DNA of 63,181 nt from Tyzzerella sp. (GCA_019415525.1 DXZA01000020.1:9616-72796); one strand, 5' to 3'. Numbered from the stretch's first letter, positions 51,947 to 61,685 are shown. Program-made: numbers and translations. Notes: generated by a model not told the origin, from the letters alone.

Positions 51947-52930
51947 TTGATTGAAGTAAATAATCTCATAAAACAATATGGAAAAGATATTGCAGTAAAT
52001 GATATTTCATTCACTGTAAATGAAGGTGAAATTTTAGGTTTTCTTGGGCCTAACGGTGCGGGAAAATCAACTACAATGAATATTATAACTGGTTATATTG
52101 CACCAACTAGCGGTACTGTAAAAATATGCGGTTATGATATTATTGATGAGCCTCAAAAAGCTAAAAGTAAAATAGGATATTTACCGGAAATACCACCTTT
52201 ATATGTTAATATGACAGTAGATGAATACCTTGATTTTGTTTGCGATATTAAAAAGATTTCTAAAGGTGATAAAAAAGAGGTACTTGAAAAAATTAAGGAT
52301 ATAGTTAAAATATCTCACGTTTCAAATAAAATAATTAAAAACCTTTCAAAGGGATATAAACAACGTGTAGGTATTGCACAAGCTTTAATAGGCAATCCTG
52401 AAATTTTAATACTTGATGAGCCTACTGTGGGACTTGACCCAAAAGAAATTATAGAAATTCGTGATTTTATAAAAACTCTTGGTAAAAATCATACTGTAAT
52501 ATTAAGCTCTCATATACTTTCTGAAATAAGTGCTGTATGTGACAGAGTTTTAATATTAAATAAAGGTGTTATTGTTGCACAGGATACAACAGAAAATCTT
52601 TCTGAAAACTTATCTAAAAACCATAAAATGAATATAAGTGTAAAGGGAGATAAAGAAAATATAAAAACTGCTCTTGAAAAAGAAGAAAGTATTGTATCTG
52701 TAATTCAGAAAGAAGAAAACAGCGAAAAAGATACATATGAATTCATTGTTGAGGCTTCTGAAAATTGCGATATAAGAGAAATTATATTTGATAATGCCAT
52801 TAAAAATAATTATAAAATACTTGGTATGAACCCTGTGGAAATGTCCCTTGAAGATATATTCCTTAAAGTTACTGATGTAGAAGAAAATTCTGAAAACAAA
52901 GGAAATGATGATGGGGAGGGGAATGAATAA
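51947..52930 (+). CDS. ABC transporter ATPase, Gld-type (CcmA family)
   Basis: About 327 residues. Walker A LGPNGAGKSTTMN near residue 36, signature LSKGYKQRVGIAQAL, Walker B ILILDEPTVGLDP, and H-loop SSHILSE. The C-terminal about 100 residues form a separate domain (MNISVKGDKENIKTALEKEE). It is the ATPase of a three-gene ABC set with the permease at 52930 and an auxiliary protein at 53809. ATG 51941 abuts the GGAGG SD, so TTG 51947 is taken as start. The set resembles gliding-motility GldAFG by sequence, but in Clostridia no gliding is implied. Confidence 0.9.
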   Translation: MIEVNNLIKQYGKDIAVNDISFTVNEGEILGFLGPNGAGKSTTMNIITGYIAPTSGTVKICGYDIIDEPQKAKSKIGYLPEIPPLYVNMTVDEYLDFVCDIKKISKGDKKEVLEKIKDIVKISHVSNKIIKNLSKGYKQRVGIAQALIGNPEILILDEPTVGLDPKEIIEIRDFIKTLGKNHTVILSSHILSEISAVCDRVLILNKGVIVAQDTTENLSENLSKNHKMNISVKGDKENIKTALEKEESIVSVIQKEENSEKDTYEFIVEASENCDIREIIFDNAIKNNYKILGMNPVEMSLEDIFLKVTDVEENSENKGNDDGEGNE

Positions 52931-53793
52931 TGTCAGCAATATTTAAAAAAGAAATGCGAGCATATTTTAATTCTATGACAGGATATATATTTATAGGTGT
53001 ATTTGTATTTGTTACTGCATTGTATTTTTCTCTTTATAATATAATATCATTAAGTCCTGATTTTAGAATTGTTCTTACAAGTGTTATTATGGTTCTTCTT
53101 TTAATAATACCTATACTTACAATGGGGCTTTTGAGCCAAGAGGCAAAACAAAAAACAGACCAACTTTTATTAACATCACCTGTTAATGTTTATGATATTG
53201 TTATTGGAAAATTTTTGGCATCAGTATCATTATTTTTAATTGCACTTTTAGTAACTTTTATATTCCCTATAATAATAAGTTTTTTTGGAAATGTTGTTTT
53301 TTCTGAAGTTATATGTGCATATTTAGGCTTTTTATTTATGGGGATATGCTTTATTTCTGTTGGTATTTGGATTTCATCTTTATCAGATAATCAGATTATA
53401 TCAGCAGTATTAACTTTTATGGCTATGTTTGTATTGTTTTTTATTGAGGGTATAGCTACATCTTTACCAGAAGGTAATTTATATGGAATAGGTCTTGCAA
53501 TTATATTATGTATTTTAGTAGGTCTTTTTGTTTATTATTCAATAGAGGATATAAAATATTCTTTAATATCATTTGTTTTTGTAGCTATAATATTTGGAAT
53601 TGTATATTTTGTAAAGCCTGAGTTTTATAATACATTCCTTTATGATTTTATTATGAGTTTTTCTATGATTTCAAGATTTTCTAACTTTATACTTGGTATT
53701 TTTGATATTAGTTCAATAATATTTTATGTTTCTTTCTCAGCCTTCTTTATATATTTAACTGTAAGAAGTATTGAGAAAAAACGCTGGAATTAA
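52930..53793 (+). CDS. ABC transporter permease (GldF-like, ABC-2 family)
   Basis: 287 residues with six to eight hydrophobic helices. It begins with the ABC-2 pattern FKKEMRAYFNSMTGYIFIGV and has MGLLSQEAKQKTDQLLLTSPVNVYDIVIGK over the coupling region. It starts one base inside the ATPase stop (TAATG), so the two are coupled. With the ATPase and auxiliary protein it forms a complete exporter-type complex of unknown substrate. Confidence 0.88.
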   Translation: MSAIFKKEMRAYFNSMTGYIFIGVFVFVTALYFSLYNIISLSPDFRIVLTSVIMVLLLIIPILTMGLLSQEAKQKTDQLLLTSPVNVYDIVIGKFLASVSLFLIALLVTFIFPIIISFFGNVVFSEVICAYLGFLFMGICFISVGIWISSLSDNQIISAVLTFMAMFVLFFIEGIATSLPEGNLYGIGLAIILCILVGLFVYYSIEDIKYSLISFVFVAIIFGIVYFVKPEFYNTFLYDFIMSFSMISRFSNFILGIFDISSIIFYVSFSAFFIYLTVRSIEKKRWN

Positions 53794-53808
53794 AGGAGGT
53801 AGAAAATT

Positions 53809-55230
53809 TTGAAAGATAAAAATAAAAAATTTAAGTATAACGCTAAAAGTTGTATTATTACTGCTATTTTACTTGTGACAATAATAATTATAAATATTTT
53901 TGCAGGTAGTCTGAATATTACACTTGATAGTACAAAAGAAAAATTATATTCTATTTCAAATGAGAGTAAAACTTTATTATCTGATATTGATAAAGATGTA
54001 AATATATATGCTATATATCAAACAGGAAATGAAGACCCTGTTATACAACAGCTTTTTAATAAATATGAAAAAATTTCAGACAAAATTAAATGTGAGTTTA
54101 AAGACCCATATACAGATAGTGATTTTACACTTAATTATTCAGAAAACGGTGAAGATTTTCCGGTTGGTACAATTATAATTGATTGTGAAAGTACAGGTAA
54201 ATATAGAGTTGTAACTCAAGATAAAATGGCTTCATATTCCGTTGACCAGTATACAAATATGTCATATATGACAAGTTTTAATGCTGAAAGCTGTATTACA
54301 GAGGGTATATCATATGTTACAAGTGATGAAAGTATTATGATATATAATCTTAAAGGTCATAGTGAAATGGATATTGATGAAAACCTTATTATTGAATTGG
54401 AAAATCAAAATTATGAGGTTGAAAGTCTTACACTTACTGAGGAAACAACAATTCCTGAAGATGCAAGTATACTTATGATAAATAGCCCAATGACTGATAT
54501 AAGTAGTAGTGAACTTCAAAAAATAAGTGAGTATGTTGCAAATAATGGAAAATTAATTATAAATCTTGGTATTACTACGGAAAGTCTTATAAATATTGAA
54601 ACTCTTTTATCAAATTATGGTGTTTCTGCTAATAATGCAATTGTTATAGAAGGTTCTACTGATAATATGTATCAGGGCAGCCCTTTTTATGTACTTCCTA
54701 ATATAGAGGAACATACTATAACAGAAAATATAGATAAAGAAGAACAAACAGTATTTTTCCCATATGCTCAAGGTTTTGATGTATTAGATACAAAAAGAGA
54801 ATCTATTACTGTTGAACCTTTACTTGTAACATCAAGTTCTTCATATGCTAAAAAAGAATTAACAGATATATATAGCTATGAAAAAACAGATGATGATATT
54901 ATGGGACCTTTTAATGTTGCTGTTGCTATAACAGATGAGTATGATACAAATAAATCAAAACTTATTGTTTTTGGTGGTAGTGCTATTTTAGACTCAAATA
55001 TAGACAATTATGCTAATGGTGGTAATTTTGATTTTATTGTAAGCTCTGTAAATTGGCTTATGGATAAAGAAAATAATATATCTATAGCAAATAAAGCTAT
55101 AAACGGAAATGAATATTTACAACTTAGTAGTGCACAGGCTATAAGTATAATGTTTGTAAGTGTTATATTAATCCCTGTTGTTATAATTGTAATTGGTATA
55201 TATGTTGTAATAAAAAGAAAACGTAAATAA
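53809..55230 (+). CDS. ABC transporter auxiliary protein (GldG-like, DUF4350/ABC_transp_aux)
   Basis: 473 residues: one N-terminal helix (about residues 14-33), a large extracytoplasmic domain (LDSTKEKLYSISNESKTLLSDI near residue 45, IYNLKGHSEMDIDE, YEVESLTLTEETTIPEDAS over its strands), and one C-terminal helix (VSVILIPVVIIVIGIYVV). This two-helix layout with an alpha/beta periplasmic-like domain is that of GldG. SD AAGGAGG; TTG start. What it binds is not known. Confidence 0.85.
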   Translation: MKDKNKKFKYNAKSCIITAILLVTIIIINIFAGSLNITLDSTKEKLYSISNESKTLLSDIDKDVNIYAIYQTGNEDPVIQQLFNKYEKISDKIKCEFKDPYTDSDFTLNYSENGEDFPVGTIIIDCESTGKYRVVTQDKMASYSVDQYTNMSYMTSFNAESCITEGISYVTSDESIMIYNLKGHSEMDIDENLIIELENQNYEVESLTLTEETTIPEDASILMINSPMTDISSSELQKISEYVANNGKLIINLGITTESLINIETLLSNYGVSANNAIVIEGSTDNMYQGSPFYVLPNIEEHTITENIDKEEQTVFFPYAQGFDVLDTKRESITVEPLLVTSSSSYAKKELTDIYSYEKTDDDIMGPFNVAVAITDEYDTNKSKLIVFGGSAILDSNIDNYANGGNFDFIVSSVNWLMDKENNISIANKAINGNEYLQLSSAQAISIMFVSVILIPVVIIVIGIYVVIKRKRK

Positions 55231-55233
55231 ATA

Positions 55234-55268
55234 AAAAGAGCCGAAACTTATTGTTTCGGCTTTTTTAT
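55234..55268. terminator. Bidirectional terminator between the ABC set and ytaF
   Basis: GCCGAAAC / GTTTCGGC with a 5-nt loop, flanked by AAAAAGA and TTTTTTATTT. It serves both converging genes. Confidence 0.92.
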
Positions 55269-55892
55269 TTATATAAGTTTTAAAATTCCCATAAATATTA
55301 ATATGCAACCTGAAACAGTAATCCATATATTTTCTGAAAGTTTTGAAATACTACTTATTTTTTTACCTGATGAAATACCTATTGATAAAAATAATATTTG
55401 AAAAAATACTGCAAATAAAGGTAAAAAAATTGAAAATACTCCAAATGCTCCACTTCCGAATGATACACCAAAAGAGTCTATTGAAAGAGCCAAACCAAGA
55501 TATAATGCTTCAAAAGGCTCTATTTTATTTGATTTGTTAAAGTCACATACTGGTGGCGATTTTATTATTTTTATTGTAATTCCCGCTTGTTTTATTGAAA
55601 ATGTACGTACTGTTTCTGTTTTTTCTTTTTTTGGTAAATATGCTTCTGTAATCATAAATAATCCCAAAGCTATAAGTATTATTACTCCTGTATAATTACG
55701 AATAACAATAGGAAAAAAACTAAAAACAATGTTACCTAAAAATAAAGATATTGTTATTATTAAAAATGTTTGTATTGAAATTATAAGTTTTGAAAATATA
55801 GGTATATTTATTCCTCTCACACCATATGAAATTCCTATTCCAAGAGCGTCTATACTTAGTGTAATTGCTAAAAAAATTATGTTTATGTCCAT
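55269..55892 (-). CDS. ytaF: YtaF-like sporulation membrane protein (MntP-related)
   Basis: A 207-residue protein with about six membrane helices in two halves. The first helix TLSIDALGIGISYGVRGI and the second-half ALSIDSFGVSFGSGAFG are matching repeats with Asp residues, as in the MntP/YtaF superfamily. The loop with KSPPVCDFNKSNKIEPFEALYLG is a YtaF feature absent from MntP. YtaF is annotated as a sporulation membrane protein, and MntP is a Mn2+ exporter; the repeat Asp residues suggest cation handling for both. A 26-codon upstream extension is open, but the start at 55892 fits homologues. It diverges from the Ca2+-ATPase. Confidence 0.82.
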   Translation of the reverse strand: MDINIIFLAITLSIDALGIGISYGVRGINIPIFSKLIISIQTFLIITISLFLGNIVFSFFPIVIRNYTGVIILIALGLFMITEAYLPKKEKTETVRTFSIKQAGITIKIIKSPPVCDFNKSNKIEPFEALYLGLALSIDSFGVSFGSGAFGVFSIFLPLFAVFFQILFLSIGISSGKKISSISKLSENIWITVSGCILIFMGILKLI

Positions 55893-55997
55893 TTTTTCAA
55901 AATCCTTTTTTAAATATATTATGTTGTTGTCATTATTTATGATAATGGTGAATATATTTTCAATATACAAAAGCTTGTCTTAGGAGAGTGAAAAACA

Positions 55998-58625
55998 ATG
56001 GATAAACGTGATATTGCCCTTAATGAACTAGAGTATGAACTTCATACAGACTTTAAAAAGGGTCTTTCTGAAAAAGAAGCAGAAAAAAGACTTATTAAAA
56101 ACGGTAAAAATATAATTTCAGAAAACAAAAAGAATAAAAGTATATTTATAAAATTTTTAATGCAGTTTTCTGATTTTATGGTTATTGCTCTTATTATTGC
56201 AGCAATAGTGTCTTTTGCAGTTTCAAAAATGCAAGGTGAAAATGATTATATTGATTCTTTAATTATTATTGCAATAGTTGTATTTAATGCAGTTTTAGGG
56301 GTTATACAGGAAAATAAAGCTGAAAAAGCTATTGAAGCTCTTAAAAAGCTTTCTTCGCCCCATACAAAAGTATTAAGAGATGGTAAAGTTAAAGAAATAT
56401 TATCAGAGAATTTAGTGGAAGGCGATGTTTTTATAATTGAAACAGGTGATTTTATATCTGCTGATGGAAGAATTATAGAAAGTATTGAACTTAAAGCAGA
56501 AGAATCATCACTTACAGGTGAATCTGTACCTGTTTCAAAAAATATAAAATGTATTACAAATGATAAAACTTCTTTAGGCGATAGAAAAAATATGGTTTTT
56601 GCATCATCTTATATTACAGGTGGAAAAGGAAAAGCTGTTGCTATAAGTACAGGTTTAAATACAGAAGTGGGAAGAATTGCTAAACTTATGATTGACGAGG
56701 AGGAAACAGAAACACCTATGCAAAAACGTTTGTCAAAAACAGGTCAAACCCTTGGAACAGCAGCAGTTATAATATGTCTTGTTATATTCCTTATTGGAGT
56801 TTTTAGAAATTCTGATTGGTTTGAAATGTTTATGACTTCAATAAGTCTTGCTGTTGCTGCAATACCTGAAGGACTTCCTGCAATAGTTACAATAGTTCTT
56901 GCTATGGGTATGCAAAATATGTCAAAGAAAAATGCAATTATAAGAAAACTTCCTGCTGTTGAAACTCTTGGAAGTGCCAATGTAATATGCTCTGATAAAA
57001 CAGGTACTCTTACACAAAATAGAATGAGAGTTGTTACTGTTACAGATAATAAAAATAAAATTAAAGATGATATTTTAAAAAGAAAATTTATACTTAAACT
57101 TGCAGCATTATGTAATAACTGTAATTATGATGACAATAAAATAAAGGGAGAGCCTACTGAAAAAGCTCTTATGGAAGGTGCTTTGGATTGTGGTGAAAAT
57201 ATTTCTAAAATAAATGATGAATATAAAAGAATTGGAGAAATACCTTTTTCATCTGAAAGAAAACTTATGACAACAATACATAAAACACCTAAAGGAAAGT
57301 ATATATCTATTACAAAAGGTGCTCCTGATGTTTTGATTAAATTATGTACAAGGGTTCTTGATAATGATAAAGAAAGAACTATTCAAAGAAATGATATTTC
57401 AGTTATACAAAATTTAAATGATACTATGGCTGAAGATGCTTTAAGAGTTATTGCAGTTGCCTATAATGAATATAATGAAAAACCTCTTTCTTTTAATAAA
57501 GATATTATTGAAAGAAACCTTGTTTTTGTGGGAATGACAGGGATTTCAGACCCACCAAGACCTGAAGCCTATGAAGCTGTTAAACTTTGTAAAAAAGCAG
57601 GTATAAAGCCTGTAATGATAACTGGTGACCATATAACAACAGCAAAAGCTATTGCAAAAGATTTAGGCATATTTAAAAATGGTGATAAATGTATGACAGG
57701 AGCAGAACTTAATCTTGTTCCTGATGAATATTTGAATGAAAATATAGAAAATTATAGCGTTTTTGCCAGAGTATCACCAGAACATAAAGTTAGAATTGTA
57801 AAAGCTTTTAAAAATAAAGGATATATTACTGCTATGACAGGTGACGGAGTTAATGATGCACCTGCTCTTAAAGCTGCCGATATAGGATGTGCTATGGGTA
57901 AGAATGGTACAGATGTTGCAAAAGGTGCTGCTGATATGATACTTGCAGACGATAATTTTGCAACTATTATAGAAGCTGTAAAAGAGGGGAGAAGAATATA
58001 TTCAAATATAAGAAAGTCAATTCATTTTCTTATATCAAGTAATATTGGGGAGATTATAACAATATTTACTGCTATGTGTTTTGGTTGGGCAACTCCTCTT
58101 TTGCCTATACAGCTTTTGTGGGTAAATCTTGTTACAGATTCTTTACCTGCTGTTGCTCTTGGTATGGACAAGGCTGAAAAAGATATTATGGAAAAACCAC
58201 CGATTTCCGATAATGGTAATATATTTTCAGGTGGCTTGGGTATTAGGATTGCTTTGGAAGGCTGTATGATAGGGCTTTTGGCTCTTTTAGCTTTTGCAAT
58301 AGGTCATGTATACTTTGATTTAGGTGTTGGATATACATATGGTAGAACAATGTCTTTTGCTGTTTTAAGTATTTCTCAACTTGTACATGCTTTTAATATG
58401 AGAACAGAAGGTTCTTTATTTAAAATAAATATATTTTCAAATAAGGTTTTAGTTCTTTCTTTTATTATAGGTGTTATACTCCAAGCATCTGTTATTACAA
58501 TACCTTCATTTGCACAAATTTTTAAAGTGGCAAGTCTTGATTTTGATAAATGGCTTATTGTTTTTATACTTTCATTTATGCCTATTATTATTGTTGAACT
58601 TGAAAAGCTTTTAGGTAAAAAATAA
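55998..58625 (+). CDS. P2A-type cation-transporting ATPase (SERCA-like Ca2+ pump)
   Basis: An 875-residue pump. N-terminal cation ATPase domain (GLSEKEAEKRLIKNGKN), LTGESVPVSK actuator motif, helix 4 with AAIPEGLPAIVT (Ca2+-site Glu), phosphorylation motif SDKTGTLT with Asp near residue 333, nucleotide-binding region, TGDGVNDAPAL, and helix 6 with VNLVTDSLPAVALG (Asn and Asp of the Ca2+ sites). These place it with bacterial SERCA-like Ca2+ ATPases, exporting Ca2+ in exchange for protons. It is transcribed divergently from ytaF over a 105-bp gap. SD AGGAGAG. Confidence 0.93.
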   Translation: MDKRDIALNELEYELHTDFKKGLSEKEAEKRLIKNGKNIISENKKNKSIFIKFLMQFSDFMVIALIIAAIVSFAVSKMQGENDYIDSLIIIAIVVFNAVLGVIQENKAEKAIEALKKLSSPHTKVLRDGKVKEILSENLVEGDVFIIETGDFISADGRIIESIELKAEESSLTGESVPVSKNIKCITNDKTSLGDRKNMVFASSYITGGKGKAVAISTGLNTEVGRIAKLMIDEEETETPMQKRLSKTGQTLGTAAVIICLVIFLIGVFRNSDWFEMFMTSISLAVAAIPEGLPAIVTIVLAMGMQNMSKKNAIIRKLPAVETLGSANVICSDKTGTLTQNRMRVVTVTDNKNKIKDDILKRKFILKLAALCNNCNYDDNKIKGEPTEKALMEGALDCGENISKINDEYKRIGEIPFSSERKLMTTIHKTPKGKYISITKGAPDVLIKLCTRVLDNDKERTIQRNDISVIQNLNDTMAEDALRVIAVAYNEYNEKPLSFNKDIIERNLVFVGMTGISDPPRPEAYEAVKLCKKAGIKPVMITGDHITTAKAIAKDLGIFKNGDKCMTGAELNLVPDEYLNENIENYSVFARVSPEHKVRIVKAFKNKGYITAMTGDGVNDAPALKAADIGCAMGKNGTDVAKGAADMILADDNFATIIEAVKEGRRIYSNIRKSIHFLISSNIGEIITIFTAMCFGWATPLLPIQLLWVNLVTDSLPAVALGMDKAEKDIMEKPPISDNGNIFSGGLGIRIALEGCMIGLLALLAFAIGHVYFDLGVGYTYGRTMSFAVLSISQLVHAFNMRTEGSLFKINIFSNKVLVLSFIIGVILQASVITIPSFAQIFKVASLDFDKWLIVFILSFMPIIIVELEKLLGKK

Positions 58626-58658
58626 TATTTAATTTTAAAAGTATCGGTACTCTGAATG

Positions 58659-58667
58659 TGATATAAT
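58659..58667 (+). promoter_or_regulatory. Extended -10 promoter before the aminopeptidase gene
   Basis: TG, one base, then an exact TATAAT. No -35 hexamer is visible at the right distance, which suits an extended -10 promoter. It is about 30 nt before the start at 58698. Confidence 0.5.
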
Positions 58668-58697
58668 AAAAGAAATATATTTTTGGAGATGATACTA

Positions 58698-59948
58698 TTG
58701 ACAGAATTTTTTAAAAATAATAGAAAAAAACTTTTTGATAATATAGATAATTCATCTATTGTAATACTTTTTGCCGGAAAAGCTCCTGTAAAAAGAGGTG
58801 ATGAGAACTATCCTTTTACACCTGATAGAAATTTTTATTATATTACTGGTATTGATACAGAAGAAAATATTGTTGTTATTACAAAAAATAATAATGAATA
58901 TGGTGAAACACTTTATATAAAAAGAGATAATGGCTATCTTGCAAAATGGGTTGGGGCAAACATAACAGAAGAAGAAGCAAAAGAAAAATCAGGAATTGAA
59001 AATATAAATTATTTAGACTGGTTTAATGATGAAATATCATCTTTTATATTTAAAAATCATATAAAAAATATTTATATTGACTTAGAATGTAGAGATATAA
59101 CATCACCATTAACTCCTGCAAATATTTTTTATGAAAGTTTTATTAAAAAATATCCTCATATTAATGTAATTAATGTATATGACATAATAAGTGAAATGAG
59201 AGTTATAAAGACAGATTATGAAATAGAACTTATAAGAAAAGCTGTTGATATTACTCGTATGGGTATTGAGGAAATGATGAGAAATTCAAAAGCTGGTATG
59301 TATGAATATGAAATCGAAGCATATTTTGATTTTGTTCTCAAAAAAAATGGTGTAAAGGATAAGGCTTTTCAATCAATAGGTGCATCAGGTAAAAATGGAA
59401 CAATACTTCATTATACAAATAATGATGCAAAAACAAATGATAATGACCTTATACTTTTTGATGTTGGGGCACAATGGAAATATTATAATGGAGACTTAAC
59501 AAGAACATTCCCTGTAAACGGTAAATTTACTGAATTGCAAAAGAAAATATATAATATAGTTCTTGAAGGACAGCTTAAAGTTATAGATGCAATGAAGCCT
59601 AATGAAGATTATTCAAGACTTAATGAAATATTGAAAGAACATTATTTTGAAGAACTTAAAAAAATAGGTCTTGTTAAAAAATTTGAGGACGTTTCAAAGT
59701 ATTATTATCATAGCGTTGGTCATTATCTTGGAGCAGAAACTCATGATGTTGGAACATATGCAGGAAGAAAACTTCAAAAAGGTATGGTTATAACTGTTGA
59801 ACCAGGGCTTTATATTGAAGAATATGGTATAGGAATAAGAATTGAAGATGATGTTCTTATAACTGAAAATGGAAATGAAGTACTTTCTAAAGATATGATA
59901 AAAACTGTTGAAGATATAGAAAAATTTATGGCTGAGGGTAAAATATAA
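58698..59948 (+). CDS. Xaa-Pro aminopeptidase (M24B)
   Basis: 416 residues. N-terminal AMP-N domain (residues about 1-160, with YPFTPDRNFYYITGID) and a C-terminal pita-bread metallopeptidase. Metal ligands appear in FDVGAQ and GDLTRTFPV (two Asp), HSVGHYLGAETHDVG (His), VTVEPGLYIEE (Glu) and GIRIEDDVL (Glu). It removes N-terminal residues preceding proline. A longer frame starts at TTG 58683, which overlaps the SD TTGGAG. TTG 58698 has proper spacing (9 nt) and is chosen. Confidence 0.92.
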   Translation: MTEFFKNNRKKLFDNIDNSSIVILFAGKAPVKRGDENYPFTPDRNFYYITGIDTEENIVVITKNNNEYGETLYIKRDNGYLAKWVGANITEEEAKEKSGIENINYLDWFNDEISSFIFKNHIKNIYIDLECRDITSPLTPANIFYESFIKKYPHINVINVYDIISEMRVIKTDYEIELIRKAVDITRMGIEEMMRNSKAGMYEYEIEAYFDFVLKKNGVKDKAFQSIGASGKNGTILHYTNNDAKTNDNDLILFDVGAQWKYYNGDLTRTFPVNGKFTELQKKIYNIVLEGQLKVIDAMKPNEDYSRLNEILKEHYFEELKKIGLVKKFEDVSKYYYHSVGHYLGAETHDVGTYAGRKLQKGMVITVEPGLYIEEYGIGIRIEDDVLITENGNEVLSKDMIKTVEDIEKFMAEGKI

Positions 59949-60661
59949 TGAAATATAAAGAAAGTGAACTTTTTTACCCTTTAAAAGAGTTTTTTGAAAA
60001 TAAAGGTTTTAAAGTACAAGGAGAAGTTAAAAATTGTGATATTGTTGCAATAAAAGATGATATTACTGTTATATGTGAAATGAAAACATCATTTAATTTA
60101 AAACTTTTATACCAAATATTAGATAGAAAGTCTATTACTGAAAATGTATATGCTGTTATACCACGACCAACAAAAGGACATAACACAAAAGAATTTAAAA
60201 ATATTATAAAGCTTTTAAAGGCTCTTGATATGGGACTTATAACAGTTGCTATTGATAGCCCTTTAAAAACAGTTGAAGTTATTATTGAGCCTTGTAACGG
60301 TAAAAGTTATAAAAATAGTAAAAAAGTATATTTATTAAAAAATGAATTTGATAAAAGGAATATAAATTCAAATATAGGTGGTGTAAATAAAAAGAAAATA
60401 CTTACAGCTTATATGGAAAAATCAATAAATATACTTTGCTATATTAGTGATAGTGAATGTGTTTCTTTAAAAGATATAAAATATTTTTGTGGAGAAGAAA
60501 AAACATCTTCTATACTTCAAAAAAATGTTTATGGTTGGTTTGAAAGAGTGAAAAAAGGAGTTTATAAACTTTCAAAAGAGGGTAAAGACTTTCTTTTATC
60601 AAATGAATATGAAGAAGTTAAAAAATATTATACTGAACAAATAAAAAAAGGGTGTCTTTAA
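59948..60661 (+). CDS. DUF2161 family protein, PD-(D/E)XK nuclease-like fold
   Basis: 237 residues. The N-terminal half has CDIVAIKDDITVICEMKTSFN (Asp, then Glu-x-Lys) followed by a conserved Gln/Asp helix LLYQILDRK and VYAVIPRPTKG, matching the DUF2161 pattern often assigned to the PD-(D/E)XK nuclease/phosphodiesterase superfamily. The C-terminal part (residues about 140-237) looks like a winged-helix region (FERVKKGVYKLSKEGKDFLL). No activity is known to me. It starts one base inside the aminopeptidase stop (TAATG) and ends inside a bidirectional terminator stem. Confidence 0.8.
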   Translation: MKYKESELFYPLKEFFENKGFKVQGEVKNCDIVAIKDDITVICEMKTSFNLKLLYQILDRKSITENVYAVIPRPTKGHNTKEFKNIIKLLKALDMGLITVAIDSPLKTVEVIIEPCNGKSYKNSKKVYLLKNEFDKRNINSNIGGVNKKKILTAYMEKSINILCYISDSECVSLKDIKYFCGEEKTSSILQKNVYGWFERVKKGVYKLSKEGKDFLLSNEYEEVKKYYTEQIKKGCL

Positions 60662-60680
60662 AAAGACACCCATAATTTTT
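60648..60680. terminator. Bidirectional terminator overlapping the DUF2161 stop
   Basis: GGGTGTCTT / AAGACACCC with a 4-nt loop, A-run upstream and T-run downstream. It contains the DUF2161 stop codon and also serves fba on the minus strand. Confidence 0.88.
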
Positions 60681-60684
60681 TTAA

Positions 60685-61632
60685 TTATTTCATTGAGTCT
60701 ACTGAACCAAGAGCTTCCTGAATTTTCTTTGTAACGATTTCCTGAATGTAATCTCTTGCAGCACCACAGTATCCTCTTGGGTCGAATTCGCTTGGTTTTT
60801 CTGATAAGCTCTTTCTTATAGCAGCTGTCATAGCAAGTCTTAAGTCTGTATCCATGTTGATTTTACATACAGCCATAGAAGCAGCTTTTCTAAGCATTTC
60901 AGCTGGCATACCTTTAGCACCGTTAATCTGTCCACCGTACTGGTTACATGTTTCAACTGATGCCTGGTCTACTGAAGAAGCACCGTGTAATACGATTGGG
61001 AAATTATGAATTCCTTCAGCTTCTAATTTTTCTGTGATTTTTTCAAGTCTTTCAAAGTCAAGTTTAGCTTCACCTTTGAATTTATAAGCACCGTGGCTTG
61101 TTCCGATAGCGATTGCAAGTGAGTCAACACCTGTACGTTTTACGAAATCAACAGCCTGGTCTGGGTCTGTGTAAGTTGCATTAGCAGCGTCAACTTTAAC
61201 GTCGTCTTCAACACCTGCTAATTTTCCAAGTTCAGCTTCAACAACTACACCATGAGCGTGAGCATATTCAACAACTTCTTTTGTTTTAGCTACGTTTTCT
61301 TCATAGTCATAGTGTGAACCGTCAAACATAACTGATGTAAATCCAGCTTCAATACATTCTTTAACTGTTTCAAGGTCTGGGCCGTGGTCTAAGTGAAGAG
61401 CGATATCGATACCTGTTTCAGCAACAGCAGCATCTACCATTCCTTTTAAGTAAAGAGGATTAGCATATTTTAATGCACTCTTTGATACCTGTAAAATAAC
61501 TGCTGAATTCTGTGATTTTGCAGCACGAACTACACCCTGAATGATTTCCATGTTGTTGATGTTGAACGCACCGATTGCGTAATGTCCTTCAAAAGCTTTT
61601 TTGAACATTTCTTTTGTTGTTACTAATGCCAT
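60685..61632 (-). CDS. fba: Class II fructose-bisphosphate aldolase
   Basis: 315 residues. Zn and substrate sites: ALHLDHGPD (His), EAELGKLAG (Glu), GTSHGAYK (His), VLHGASSV (His) and KINMDTDLR. The enzyme splits fructose-1,6-bisphosphate in glycolysis. Codon use differs sharply from neighbours: AAC, ATC, TTC, TAC, GGT and CGT-type codons replace the A/T-ending codons seen elsewhere in the window. That is the pattern of a very highly expressed gene in an A/T-rich genome and does not by itself show transfer. It has its own promoter (61686-61714) and an AGAGAGGTG SD. Confidence 0.97.
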   Translation of the reverse strand: MALVTTKEMFKKAFEGHYAIGAFNINNMEIIQGVVRAAKSQNSAVILQVSKSALKYANPLYLKGMVDAAVAETGIDIALHLDHGPDLETVKECIEAGFTSVMFDGSHYDYEENVAKTKEVVEYAHAHGVVVEAELGKLAGVEDDVKVDAANATYTDPDQAVDFVKRTGVDSLAIAIGTSHGAYKFKGEAKLDFERLEKITEKLEAEGIHNFPIVLHGASSVDQASVETCNQYGGQINGAKGMPAEMLRKAASMAVCKINMDTDLRLAMTAAIRKSLSEKPSEFDPRGYCGAARDYIQEIVTKKIQEALGSVDSMK

Positions 61633-61685
61633 TTTAAAAACACCTCTCTATATTATTTCTTCTTAAAGTATAAGAATACATATAA

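Noticed and set aside
51947..55230. Gliding-motility system from GldA/F/G similarity
   Set aside because: This ABC type is widespread in non-gliding bacteria and no other gliding genes are present.
55893..55970. 26-codon N-terminal extension of YtaF
   Set aside because: The extension is Asn/Ile-rich, unlike a membrane protein start in this family, and the ATG at 55892 begins the first conserved helix.
60685..61632. fba as a horizontally acquired gene because of codon use
   Set aside because: The bias matches translational optimisation of highly expressed genes and metK shows the same trend; no mobile-element signs flank it.
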